64,000 bases of DNA from Nitrospiraceae bacterium (GTDB lineage Bacteria; Nitrospirota; Thermodesulfovibrionia; Thermodesulfovibrionales; UBA6898), in the NCBI GenBank assembly GCA_020347665.1, contig CP070737.1, forward strand, positions 355,515-419,514, in the 5' to 3' direction. The first letter of the stretch is position 1. Each line of letters begins with the position of its first letter. The translations under genes were made by a program, and so were the position numbers. Positions 55,803-64,000 of this stretch are shown piece by piece. The notes beneath the pieces were generated by a model. It was not told where the DNA came from. It did no database searches and was given only the letters and a program-made list of their open reading frames with translations.

Positions 55803-57275
55803 TTACTGCAGTCCATTCTCTGCCATATCCACCGCTTTCATCATTCCTTTCGCCTTGTTAACGGTTTCCTGGTATTCCTTTTCCGGCACTGAATCAGCAA
55901 CGATCCCTGCTCCGGCCTGTACATATACCGTACCATCCTTAATGATAAGGGTCCGTATGGTTATGCAGGTATCCATATTTCCGGTAAAGCTGAAATAGCC
56001 TACAGCTCCAGCATAGGGGCCTCTCCGCGTCTGCTCAAGCTCTTCAATGATCTCCATTGCCCGCACTTTCGGCGCCCCGGTTACGGTCCCCGCGGGAAAG
56101 CATGCCGCAAGAACATCAAAAGAATCAAGCCCGTCCTGCAGGTCACCTTCAACGTTCGAAACAAGATGCATCACATGACTGTACCGTTCGACCGACATCA
56201 TTTCAGTGACCGTGACAGAGCCTGTTTTTGCAACTCTTCCCACATCATTTCTGCCGAGATCAACCAACATAATATGTTCGGCAATTTCCTTGGGATCTGC
56301 CCGTAACTCCTGTTCTAGTGCTCGATCTTTCAGGACATCTGCTCCCCGTTTTCTGGTGCCTGCAATCGGTCGAAGGACAATCCGTCCCTCTTCAAGCCTT
56401 ACCAGTATCTCTGGAGACGACCCAACAATCTGCGCGTTACCAATATCAAGATAATACATATACGGAGACGGATTGATAACGCGCAAGGCCCGGTATATAT
56501 CAAATGGATGTACTGGTGTCGAACGCTCAAATCTCTGGGAAAGCACCACCTGCACAACATCCCCTGCCATTACATAATCTTTGGATTTCTCAACGCAGGA
56601 CAGGAATGTTGCCTTTGATACATTCGAAGTAAATGTCCTGGATGCTCCGGAATGTCCTGGATTATTGACCATGAAAGGAGCCTTGAGTTTCATAATAACC
56701 TGCTCAATCTTTCCTTCAGCCGCTCTATACGCGGCAACCTCATCCGTATTTTCGGTAAACACACTCGAGACAACTTTAATTTTCTGTTTAAGGTTATCGA
56801 AAATGAGAATGGTATCGGTCAGCATGAAGAAAACATCCGGCACATCAATCCCCTTTTTATTCCTGTCGGGTATCTCTTCAAAACAACGAACCATATCATA
56901 CCCGATAAATCCCACGAGGCCGCCGTAAAAACGTGGCAGGCCCTCAACGGCAACAGGCTTGTACGCCTGAAGTTCGTTTCTGATCACGTCAAACGGATTG
57001 TCTGATTGAACAGTCTGTCTCTGATTCCCATCAGTCATGATTTCAAGGGTTTTGCCTCGTCCACGGATGATTTTATATGCGTGCGCACCGATAAACGAAT
57101 AGCGTGCCCATGTTTCTCCGCCCTCAACACTTTCAAGAAGAAATGAAGGGCTTGTACTGAGTTTTAAAAACGCAGTAACAGGAGTATCGGTATCAGCCAG
57201 TATCTCCCGGTATACCGGCACGACATTTCCCTTTTTTGATAATTCCCTGAATTGTTCCAGCGCCGGGTGCAGCAT
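55803..57275 (-). CDS. trpE: Anthranilate synthase component I
   Basis: Converts chorismate to anthranilate with TrpG. The 490-aa protein has LLESVEGGETWARYSFIG near the N-terminus, the tryptophan-feedback region seen in TrpE, and the chorismate domain with PSPYMYYLD, RPIAGTRKRG, LVDLGRNDVGRV and FPAGTVTGAPK. It lies in trpE-trpG order on the minus strand with candidate promoters in the spacer shared with tRNA-Gly. No Trp-rich leader peptide was seen. Confidence 0.95.
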   Translation of the reverse strand: MLHPALEQFRELSKKGNVVPVYREILADTDTPVTAFLKLSTSPSFLLESVEGGETWARYSFIGAHAYKIIRGRGKTLEIMTDGNQRQTVQSDNPFDVIRNELQAYKPVAVEGLPRFYGGLVGFIGYDMVRCFEEIPDRNKKGIDVPDVFFMLTDTILIFDNLKQKIKVVSSVFTENTDEVAAYRAAEGKIEQVIMKLKAPFMVNNPGHSGASRTFTSNVSKATFLSCVEKSKDYVMAGDVVQVVLSQRFERSTPVHPFDIYRALRVINPSPYMYYLDIGNAQIVGSSPEILVRLEEGRIVLRPIAGTRKRGADVLKDRALEQELRADPKEIAEHIMLVDLGRNDVGRVAKTGSVTVTEMMSVERYSHVMHLVSNVEGDLQDGLDSFDVLAACFPAGTVTGAPKVRAMEIIEELEQTRRGPYAGAVGYFSFTGNMDTCITIRTLIIKDGTVYVQAGAGIVADSVPEKEYQETVNKAKGMMKAVDMAENGLQ

Positions 57276-57291
57276 ATTGACAAAGAATTCC

Positions 57292-57320
57292 TTTTTAAAT
57301 TAGTATGTTGTATCAGTCAA
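57292..57320 (-). promoter_or_regulatory. Candidate overlapping promoters of trpE
   Basis: On the minus strand TTGACT (57315-57320) has TAAAAA (57292-57297) at 17 bp. A second set, TTGACC (57330-57335) with TACAAC (57307-57312), also at 17 bp, overlaps it. The -35 boxes are good and the -10 boxes weak. The spacer is divergent with tRNA-Gly. Confidence 0.4.
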
Positions 57321-57391
57321 TAATTGTATGGTCAATGAATCTCAGTTGATAACACTATACCATACGGTCGTTGATCAGTATGCAGAAAAAT

Positions 57392-57466
<75 letters not shown>

Positions 57467-57555
57467 TTGTATTGCCGGTACATGAGAAGCTGGGAAGCCA
57501 TAATACTGTTTTTTCTGCTCTGGACGTCTTAATTGCTCAACTTCTGGAACGATAT

Positions 57556-57631
57556 GGCGGCGTACCCAAGTGGCTAAGGGAGAGGTCTGCAAAACCTTTA
57601 TTCAGCGGTTCAAATCCGCTCGCCGCCTCCA
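57556..57631 (+). tRNA. tRNA-Cys (GCA)
   Basis: A complete cloverleaf: acceptor GGCGGCG/CGCCGCC, D arm with CCAAGTGGCTAAGGG, anticodon loop CTGCAAA giving GCA, and T arm CGGTTCAAATCCG. CCA is encoded at 57629-57631. It lies 89 bp after tRNA-Gly. Its 3' 22 nt overlap the 3' end of the convergent 617-aa gene on the other strand. Confidence 0.97.
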
Positions 57632-59463
57632 CTGATTGACAGCTCCCTGTCTTCCCTGATTGACGCCAGGATTTCACTATCAAGCCCCTTCTCATTAAAA
57701 TATTCCTGTTCGATCGATTCAATGTAAAAATGGTCAAGTCCGCTGTTTTCGAAAAAATCCCTCCTGAGCGAATACTCACTGTTGTTGATGATCCTGGGGA
57801 GGATCTGGCTGAGATATACGGATTCTTTGCGCAGGTCCATAAATACTTTATCAAAAAGACGGGTAGGTATTTTATTCGCAATTCCCTTTTCAGCAAGTTC
57901 CTGGGTAATATCCTGTTTCAACTGCCGTTTTAAACCCTTTATATCAATACCGGGAAAAGCAGTCTTCATCTTTTCTTTTAACGCCGCGTGAACCGCATAA
58001 TATAATGTTTCTTCCTGAGCCACCTTCCTGAATTCTTTCATGACATCTTTAATAGAGGCTTCGCCATGCTGGATTTTCTCTAAACCCCGCGATATAAGAC
58101 GTATCTTCCGTTTTCCATAATCTGTTATATACGTATCAGACAGGAGACCCTTGATAAAAGTTGACTTGAACAGGTCTCTGTCAAGCTCGTCAAATTCCTT
58201 TTTGTTCCCCAGTAGACTTCTCAATGAGGCCTCTTTAACTGCCATATTTTTCATGAATGCCAGCTGGCTGAGCACTGCATAAACGTTGTCATACCGGTCG
58301 AAATAGGTAACGATCGACGTAAACTCTTCAAAAATAGCATAATCCTTTGTTTCCCGCGCGAGGTCATCACACGCCTTGCCAACATCGAGAAGCACCTGTT
58401 CAAATCCCCGATCACTCTGGGTGTTTGCCGTACTCTTTGCCCGTATCAAGCGTATAATATCCTCCTTCAGAATATGTTCTTTTAAGGAAGGATCTTTGAA
58501 AAAAAGGTTCTGCAGAATCGCACGTACTTCGGTCAGATAATCTTTCTTATCATCCTCCTGAATGACTTTTCCCTTCAATAAACGGTCATCAAGCGTATCG
58601 AACAATATATGCGGTATGTTATTTCTGATGCTTAAGGTTTTCAACCGGTTGAGTTTTGCCTTATCCGAAGGAGAAAGGGAATCCCGTGAAAGTCCCTTAA
58701 CCAAAATGTTTCTATACTCATCAACAACATTTCTGTTTTCTGAATGCCGGTACATAACATCGATTTTCATCCGTTCCTGTTGATACTGATCTATATGCTG
58801 CCTCTCGACGACATTATTGAGCATTTTTTCTTTTTCAGAGCACTCATCCTTTGTTACCGAATAGCAACTCTTGAATAGATTATAAAATTCCTGATTCGCC
58901 TTATGAATCAGTTTAAAGGCAAGGAGAATTGAGCCCGTCTCCCCTAATTCGTCATAAAAGTTCATCAGCAACTCGGTATCCCGGTCATCAGACAGGTAAT
59001 CTGTCCTCTTGAGAAACTTGCCGACAGAACGCAGAATCGATTTTTGACGTTTTTTGTATTCAGTGCTGACATCTGTGGAAACGAGAAAATAATAATTTTT
59101 TACGGCGTGTCCCTGGAGAAAAAGCCTGCTAAAGGACTCCGATCCCTGAATGGCATTCGTAAAGACCACCTGTTCGCTACCATCCATGTATGCCCCAAAC
59201 ATAATCAGCCGGTTTAAGACATCATTTTTTGCTGTATCCTTTACCGGCTTTTCCACGCCAAACATATATTCACAAAAACTTCCGCCCGTACCCTTATAGG
59301 AAATGCCGTCCTCTGAAATGATGAATTCATTGCCCCTGGAAAAAAAACGGATCCTCGACTGCTCTTCTTCACAAAAGTATGTATTATACGCCTTTACCCC
59401 GGATATAAATGCAAAATATTCAACAGGGCCTATACTGCCATGAAATCGCAGGTCTTTAATCAT
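57610..59463 (-). CDS. Large hypothetical protein (possibly TIGR04442-like)
   Basis: A 617-aa soluble, mainly helical and highly charged protein without signal peptide or membrane segment. No catalytic motif was recognised. The N-terminal about 130 residues look beta-rich (GSIGPVEYFAFISG and onward) and the rest alpha-helical, with repeated Lys/Glu stretches. It recalls an uncharacterised family annotated as TIGR04442, but I am not certain. The last seven residues are encoded antisense to the tRNA-Cys 3' end, so the true stop is within the tRNA gene. It is transcribed away from the transglycosylase gene. Confidence 0.7.
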   Translation of the reverse strand: MIKDLRFHGSIGPVEYFAFISGVKAYNTYFCEEEQSRIRFFSRGNEFIISEDGISYKGTGGSFCEYMFGVEKPVKDTAKNDVLNRLIMFGAYMDGSEQVVFTNAIQGSESFSRLFLQGHAVKNYYFLVSTDVSTEYKKRQKSILRSVGKFLKRTDYLSDDRDTELLMNFYDELGETGSILLAFKLIHKANQEFYNLFKSCYSVTKDECSEKEKMLNNVVERQHIDQYQQERMKIDVMYRHSENRNVVDEYRNILVKGLSRDSLSPSDKAKLNRLKTLSIRNNIPHILFDTLDDRLLKGKVIQEDDKKDYLTEVRAILQNLFFKDPSLKEHILKEDIIRLIRAKSTANTQSDRGFEQVLLDVGKACDDLARETKDYAIFEEFTSIVTYFDRYDNVYAVLSQLAFMKNMAVKEASLRSLLGNKKEFDELDRDLFKSTFIKGLLSDTYITDYGKRKIRLISRGLEKIQHGEASIKDVMKEFRKVAQEETLYYAVHAALKEKMKTAFPGIDIKGLKRQLKQDITQELAEKGIANKIPTRLFDKVFMDLRKESVYLSQILPRIINNSEYSLRRDFFENSGLDHFYIESIEQEYFNEKGLDSEILASIREDRELSISGGGERI

Positions 59464-59565
59464 CGTAAAAATATACCATAGGAATTCAAAATATTCTATA
59501 AGGAGACATCTGAAAGCTATTGCTAAAGCGAAATAATTTATCTATCATACTCTAAAGAGCAACGC

Positions 59566-61551
59566 ATGAATCATATACAAAAAAAAGACTCTGGGAGTTA
59601 TCTGAGCTCGGGCCTCTCCCTCCTGATGTGCGTATTCCTTGTCCTGGGCATTCTGTTACCCTGTCGGTATACCCGCGCATATGCTGGTACCGTGTCGGCC
59701 AAGGTATACCTCCAACAGGGCATTCAGGCGCTTGAACAGAGCCGCTATGACGAAGCAGTAATAAAACTGACAATAGCCCAGGCCGAGTTCGAACTCCTCC
59801 AGGATTATGCACTGTTCTATCTTGCAGAAACATTCCATAAAATCGAAAAACATGGCAGATCATTAGACACGTTCAGAGTGCTTCTTGACCGGCATCCAGA
59901 GTCGCCACTCGTAAGAAAGGCGCGGATGGCAGAGATACGGGAAGCCCTTGAAGAAAAGGAAGATAATCTCCTTCAGTTATTTAAATCGTATGTCAGTATG
60001 TATCCGTCCGATGAAGAGATATCTTTTAAATATGGCATGTTCTTGAAAGAGAGCGGCAATGAAAAGGAAGCTATCTCTATTTTTAAAAAAATTTATATCG
60101 CTGGAGGTCTCTTTTCAAACATGTCGTTACGTGAACTGCCGCCATCATCTATTACGGTATCTGATCGCATTGAACGGGCCTCAAGCCTGAAAAAGGCCTA
60201 TGCTTTCAGGGAAGCTGAACATGAACTGAGAACGGCATTATCTCACGATACTGGAAAATACAGAAATACCATACTGAAAGAGCTCGCCAATGTGCTTTTT
60301 AGGCAGAAGAAATATCATGAGGCCGCGTCACTGTTTGACAAAATAGATGACCATTATTACACGGCACGTTCTCTGTTTAGAGCAGGTGACATGAACGGAT
60401 TTGAACTGGCACTTCAGGATCTCCTCTCAACGAAGAATCGGAAAGCAGGCGTTCTGCTCGTTGCTCTCGCCCACGACTCCAGAAGAAGTAAGGACTATGA
60501 AAAGGCTCTGGAACTCTACCAGGAGGCATTGAGGCAATTTCCGAATGTGAGAGAATCTGCCAACTGGGGTATTGGATGGACTTCTTACCTTACGGGAGCA
60601 TATGAAAAAGCAGCTGACATCCTGTCAAAACTCTATGCAATATACGATGATCCCAAATATCTTTATTGGCGGGCAAGAAGCGTTGAAGCATCAGGTGAAG
60701 ATGCCTCCGGGTTATTCGATGAGCTTATGCAGATGAATGATAATTATTATTCGTTTCTGGCAACAGTCAGAACCGGAGCTCCTCTCGTACCCTCTGTCCC
60801 GTGGGATGAACTGTCCGTCCAGAAAACCTCCCAGAAGCAAAAGTTCAAACGTGTTGAAGCATTGCAGTCCATCAACATGACAAAGGAAGCGACATGGGAA
60901 TTAATTCCTGTATCCAAGAAAATTACCTCTCCTGAGGATTTTCTTTATATCGTCTCGAAGTTCCAGCAACTTGGTGAATTTAAGCGTGCACTATCGATGT
61001 CAGGCAGAATAACCTATTCCGAACAGCTTCATTATTTCTGGTATCCGCTTGCATTCTGGGACATTATTGAGCCACTGGCAAAAAAATATTCTTTTGATCC
61101 CTTTATCATTCTGTCCGTTATTCGGGAAGAAAGTCATTTCGACGCCTCGGCACAATCAGTCGCCGGAGCACGCGGGCTTATGCAGCTCATGCCGCAGACG
61201 GCATACAGACTGGACAAAACACTGAAGCTTGGCATAAAGAATGCCTCGCAAATCCATGATGTGCAGAACAATATTCACCTTGGCGTCTATTATCTGAAAT
61301 CCCTGCTCAATGAATTTCATTCAGTCCCTCATGTGCTTGCAGCCTACAATGCAGGGAAGCAAATGGCACGGAATTGGGAAAATCGCAGGACCTATGCTTC
61401 CGTTGATGAATTTATCGAAGATATCTCTTATCCTGAGACGCGAAAGTATGTTAAGAAAGTGCTTCATACCTATTTTCAGTATCGGAAATTTTCGTTTCCT
61501 GAGTCCGATACAACCGTTCCGGAGAGTATGCCCATTCCTATTTTTAAATGA
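59566..61551 (+). CDS. slt: Slt70-like soluble lytic murein transglycosylase
   Basis: Periplasmic enzyme cleaving peptidoglycan to anhydromuropeptides. The 661-aa protein has an N-terminal signal (about 16-40), a long superhelix of TPR-like repeats (about 45-480) and a C-terminal SLT domain. That domain shows VIREESHFD with catalytic E522, GARGLMQLMPQTA and AYNAG. This is the Slt/DUF-TPR architecture. A zapB-zapA pair follows, linking it to cell-wall growth and division. Confidence 0.93.
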   Translation: MNHIQKKDSGSYLSSGLSLLMCVFLVLGILLPCRYTRAYAGTVSAKVYLQQGIQALEQSRYDEAVIKLTIAQAEFELLQDYALFYLAETFHKIEKHGRSLDTFRVLLDRHPESPLVRKARMAEIREALEEKEDNLLQLFKSYVSMYPSDEEISFKYGMFLKESGNEKEAISIFKKIYIAGGLFSNMSLRELPPSSITVSDRIERASSLKKAYAFREAEHELRTALSHDTGKYRNTILKELANVLFRQKKYHEAASLFDKIDDHYYTARSLFRAGDMNGFELALQDLLSTKNRKAGVLLVALAHDSRRSKDYEKALELYQEALRQFPNVRESANWGIGWTSYLTGAYEKAADILSKLYAIYDDPKYLYWRARSVEASGEDASGLFDELMQMNDNYYSFLATVRTGAPLVPSVPWDELSVQKTSQKQKFKRVEALQSINMTKEATWELIPVSKKITSPEDFLYIVSKFQQLGEFKRALSMSGRITYSEQLHYFWYPLAFWDIIEPLAKKYSFDPFIILSVIREESHFDASAQSVAGARGLMQLMPQTAYRLDKTLKLGIKNASQIHDVQNNIHLGVYYLKSLLNEFHSVPHVLAAYNAGKQMARNWENRRTYASVDEFIEDISYPETRKYVKKVLHTYFQYRKFSFPESDTTVPESMPIPIFK

Positions 61552-61723
61552 AGCGGTATGCAGAGCATGTCGTGAAAATCGCAGTGACGTGTCCCATATG
61601 GACATTGTGCGTGTACATCTGGTATCGTATGAAATGGTATCGGAGAGATCACTTTTTGATAATCCTTCATCAGGAAAGAAAAGTGCTCTGAAAGTTTCCG
61701 GCAATAAAAAGGAGGTTGCCTCA

Positions 61724-61942
61724 TTGGATAGGCTAAAAAATCTCGAAGAAAAAATTACTTCTGCTGTTTCAAAGGTTAAAGCGCTCAAGGAAGAAAAAAA
61801 CTCCCTGGAAAAAAGGATCAAAGAACTGGAAACCCTTGTAAATGAAAAGACTCAGGAAATTGACGCATTACATTCAGAGAAGAACTCCATTAAAGAACAG
61901 GTAGAAGACCTTCTGGGCGAACTGGAAGCACTCGAATTATGA
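61724..61942 (+). CDS. zapB: ZapB-like coiled-coil division protein
   Basis: A 72-aa protein that is coiled coil throughout, starting LDRLKNLEEKITSA-like with regular heptads (KIKEL-type spacing of Leu, Ile and Val) and ending LGELEALEL. The start is taken as the TTG at 61724 because GGAGG (61711-61715) lies 8 nt upstream. The frame is open far upstream but that part overlaps slt out of frame. Position directly before zapA and the fold support ZapB, which bridges ZapA to FtsZ rings; sequence evidence alone is weak. Confidence 0.78.
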   Translation: MDRLKNLEEKITSAVSKVKALKEEKNSLEKRIKELETLVNEKTQEIDALHSEKNSIKEQVEDLLGELEALEL

Positions 61943-61955
61943 GGCATGCTTAGAA

Positions 61956-62222
61956 ATGGGAAGTGTTGAAGTAAACATCCTGGGACAGAAATATACCGTA
62001 CGCGGGGATGCCAATGAAGAACACATCCAGAAACTTGCCGCCTATGTGGATGCTGAATTGAAAGACGTATACAGCAACGCGCCGAATATTACACCTCTGA
62101 AGGCTGCGATACTCGCTTCTCTGAATATTGCTGACAAGCTCCACAAACTCCAGAACATGCAGGACGATATCGCAAAGAATATAGAAGAGCAGACCAATGC
62201 GCTCTCCGGTCTTTTTGACTGA
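61956..62222 (+). CDS. zapA: Cell division protein ZapA
   Basis: An 88-aa FtsZ-binding protein that stabilises the Z ring. It begins VEVNILGQKYTVRGDANEEHI, continues with KLAAYVDAELKDV and has the long C-terminal helix with ILASLNIADKLHKL. It follows the zapB-like gene by 13 bp and ends at a hairpin. Confidence 0.93.
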   Translation: MGSVEVNILGQKYTVRGDANEEHIQKLAAYVDAELKDVYSNAPNITPLKAAILASLNIADKLHKLQNMQDDIAKNIEEQTNALSGLFD

Positions 62223-62224
62223 TC

Positions 62225-62251
62225 ACAGATACCGCATGTCGCGGTATCTGT
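62225..62251. terminator. 11-bp hairpin between convergent zapA and 9-haem gene
   Basis: ACAGATACCGC (62225-62235) and its exact complement (62241-62251) flank an ATGTC loop just after the zapA stop. No T-run follows. It is placed between convergent genes, as with the hairpin at 50069. Confidence 0.55.
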
Positions 62252-62277
62252 CAGCTCACATCCGAAGCTGTATCACA

Positions 62278-63096
62278 TCATTGCAGTAACGTTTCAATAT
62301 TCCGAGCCATTCGCACATTATCATGTTGCACAAACTGATGGCAAAAAAAACAATCGATCTGTTTTACCGTAACATGGTGACGATGAATATACTCGGGTTC
62401 GTTATATTTCTCTGTCCTGTTTATGTGGCAGAAGAAGCATTTTTCTTTGGGGACGTTAGATGATCCGATCACGACTAAGCTGTGACAGTCCACACAGACA
62501 GCGCCTTTTTCAAGTGGTTCTTCATGATCGAACAGAATTCCTCTGTAACGGACAGTCCCCTGGGGTTCTTTATGACATACTGTGCACTGTTCGGTAAACT
62601 TGCTGTCTTCTTCTCCATGAAGATGACAGATGAAACAGACATTCTTTGAAACTTTCATATGCTCCCCCTGAACAATATCTGAATGGCAGCTTCTGCAGTG
62701 GAGTAAAATGCTTTTCCTCTGTTCCGTAAAATGCGGTTTGTGATCAAAGACAATGTTCCATTTCGTGAAATCAACCGTGGACTCTATCAATCTTCTTTCA
62801 TGGCAGCCGTCCTGCAGGCAATTCCTATCAGGGACAACAGTGAGTGGTCTGGGATTGAACGTTCCGGCTATAAACCTGATCTGCCCTGAGAGCGCATTCA
62901 GGGGGCCATATTCATGACATTTAAGGCACGGTACCATATTATGTGTCGACTGTTCCCATTTATTATAATAAGGTGTAATAAAATGGCAGTACCGGCAGAT
63001 CGCAGGTCTTTCGATCATTACCTCTCTTGCGAAAAAGTATGTTGCCGTAAGCAACACAAGAACGACGAGAATGAACATTACTGTTATTTTTGTCAT
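62278..63096 (-). CDS. Membrane-anchored 9-haem cytochrome c, NapC/NrfH-like start
   Basis: A 272-aa multihaem cytochrome from the ATG at 63096, which has AAGGG at good spacing. One N-terminal helix (about 4-22) precedes eight CxxCH motifs (CRYCH, CLKCH, CRSCH, CFICH, CTVCH, CVDCH and two CFFCH). A ninth site is of CX4CH type, CLQDGCH. The first 60 residues resemble NapC/NrfH quinol dehydrogenases, which have four or five haems, so the rest looks like an added domain. No enzyme partner is adjacent. It is divergent from the broken DUF502 gene. Confidence 0.88.
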   Translation of the reverse strand: MTKITVMFILVVLVLLTATYFFAREVMIERPAICRYCHFITPYYNKWEQSTHNMVPCLKCHEYGPLNALSGQIRFIAGTFNPRPLTVVPDRNCLQDGCHERRLIESTVDFTKWNIVFDHKPHFTEQRKSILLHCRSCHSDIVQGEHMKVSKNVCFICHLHGEEDSKFTEQCTVCHKEPQGTVRYRGILFDHEEPLEKGAVCVDCHSLVVIGSSNVPKEKCFFCHINRTEKYNEPEYIHRHHVTVKQIDCFFCHQFVQHDNVRMARNIETLLQ

Positions 63097-63120
63097 CCTG
63101 TACCCTTTCCTCCATTCATT

Positions 63121-63148
63121 ATACATAATCCACCATACATAATCCGCC
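63121..63148. repeat. Tandem 14-bp repeat upstream of the 9-haem gene
   Basis: Two adjacent copies of ATACATAATCCRCC (63121-63134 and 63135-63148) differ at one base. The 14-bp unit equals two heptamers. They lie about 25 bp upstream of the cytochrome ATG, near where its promoter or ribosome-site region would be. Confidence 0.6.
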
Positions 63149-63328
63149 GAAAAAATGCGGTCCCGAAGCAGTATGCCAGGAAGTTTTTTCCATCACTTTG
63201 GGAAAAATGTTCATTTGTTTACCGTACCGAAAGCACCGATCAGGGATGCCCCGATATAATACGCTAGGAGTGGTCTGGCCTCTCGCGGTCAGATATCATA
63301 TAGTTCTGGAACAATAAGGTGGACTGCT

Positions 63329-63870
63329 ATGAAAAGGATATCGCGAATTTTTTTTGAAGGGCTCTTGGTTTCCGTGCCCTTAGTGGCAACTCTGTATGTT
63401 ATTTGCGTCGTATTTATCAGGATAGATAGCCTCTTTCCGTTTCAGATACCGGGAATCGGTTTTGTGATTGTGCTATTTACAATCGCTGTCATTGGATCTG
63501 TTTCTTCTAATTTTATTACGAGCCATTTAGTGCGTTTTGTAGAGAGGCTCTTTACCCGTTTACCATTCGTCAAGATGATTTATACAGCAATTAAGGACCT
63601 GATCGGGGCATGTTCAGCGATAAAAAAGGTTTTAACAGGCCCGTGCTGGGCAGTCTTTTTCCCGGCAGCATGCCGCAGGTTATTGGTTTTGTAACCCGAG
63701 AAAGCCTCGATAACCTGGGGCTTTCAGAATGCGTTGCAGTATACCTGCCGCAGTCATATAACTTTGCCGGAAACCTCCTGGATGTATCACGGACACAGAT
63801 AACCCCTCTTGCCGTTTAGAGCGGAGATGTCATAGCATTTATTGTATCCGGCGGTGTAACAGCACCATAA
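63329..63870 (+). pseudogene. DUF502 membrane protein gene, frameshifted and with internal amber codon
   Basis: The N-terminal part (63329 onward) has two hydrophobic helices and the DUF502 pattern (GLLVSVPLVATLYVICVVF, GSVSSNFI, LPFVKMIYTAIKDLIGA). It then shifts by -1 and resumes in another frame as FSDKKGFNRPVLGS, VIGFVTRES and VAVYLPQSYNFAGN. That frame meets TAG at 63817-63819, and the conserved family ending continues in the same frame as SGDVIAFIVSGGVTAP before TAA (63868-63870). The shift lies near or on A AAA AAG (63622-63628), which would also serve as a -1 slip site. Gene decay or sequence error is likeliest; recoding is a weaker option. The ribosome site is AGGTGG. Confidence 0.8.
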
Positions 63871-64000
63871 CGGAGGGGCATACCACATGGTGTGCAGGTG
63901 TCTGTATTTCTTTTTATCTCGTATTCCGGTTTCATGGTCGTGCGCCCGATCCATCTGTTCCTGATGCAATCGTTTGCTTCATAAAAATACTGCTTTTATG

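Noticed and set aside
61310-61723. Long upstream extension of the zapB-like frame
   Set aside because: It overlaps slt out of frame and has no coiled coil; a GGAGG-supported TTG start lies at 61724.
63817-63819. TAG recoding (for example pyrrolysine) in the DUF502 gene
   Set aside because: TAG serves as a normal stop in secF, lptD and the sigma-54 activator here, and the same gene carries a frameshift, so decay or error is simpler.
63787-63969. 60-codon minus-strand ORF at the right end
   Set aside because: It is antisense to the conserved end of the DUF502 gene and has no supporting features.

Overview
The window is a gene-dense stretch (roughly 45% GC by eye) from a Gram-negative anaerobic or microaerophilic bacterium. 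It carries lipid A and LPS-assembly genes (lpxB, waaA, lpxK, lptD), three large membrane-anchored multihaem c-type cytochromes, two haem-motif histidine kinases and two NtrC-type sigma-54 activators. The mixture resembles Nitrospirota (Thermodesulfovibrionia-like) or a deltaproteobacterial-grade lineage. That placement is inference from gene content, not a phylogenetic result. No IS element, prophage, integrase, rRNA operon or CRISPR array was seen.

Layout. 0-11 kb: bifunctional rel (minus), yajC-secD-secF, recJ, a PcrA/UvrD-type helicase, a membrane protein, and a LipM-type octanoyltransferase whose 3' end overlaps the membrane gene. 11-20 kb: CooT-like and DUF3842 genes; trpB-trpA; accD-folC-lptD followed by a sigma-54 activator with a degenerate receiver; an APS-kinase-like gene. 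20-35 kb: a hybrid kinase with a periplasmic CxxCH; a zinc-ribbon coiled-coil protein; a CAU tRNA; the macromolecular-synthesis operon rpsU-yqeY-nif3-dnaG-rpoD; ntrB-ntrC-like genes; a 56-aa Trm112-like protein; then a NarX/NarL-type pair whose kinase also has a CxxCH. 35-42 kb: cytochrome b plus 13-haem cytochrome, a membrane metalloprotease, phosphofructokinase and a class II aldolase. 42-49 kb: a minus-strand lipid A operon in the order oxidoreductase, aminotransferase, lpxB, waaA, lpxK, yjbQ, a nuclease-fold gene and a Cys4 mini-protein. 49-57 kb: trpD; a second cytochrome b/13-haem pair; a TM-helix channel with a glycosyltransferase; trpG and trpE. 57-64 kb: tRNA-Gly and tRNA-Cys, a large unknown protein, a Slt-type transglycosylase, zapB-zapA, a 9-haem cytochrome, and a broken DUF502 gene.

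How it fits together. The strongest theme is extracytoplasmic electron transfer and its sensing. Two paralogous modules each pair a haem-b quinol-type membrane subunit with a 13-haem cytochrome. One of them lies directly downstream of a kinase/regulator pair whose sensor domain has its own c-haem motif. A second theme is a lipid A operon whose first two genes look like the GnnA/GnnB pair that installs 2,3-diaminoglucose. Tryptophan genes are split over four loci here (trpBA, trpD, trpG, trpE), with trpC and trpF elsewhere. Two intergenic regions carry degenerate arrays with strict 7-bp periodicity and the same vocabulary, a repeat family not explained by any gene. The last gene is disrupted both by a -1 frameshift lying on an A AAA AAG heptamer and by an in-frame amber codon.
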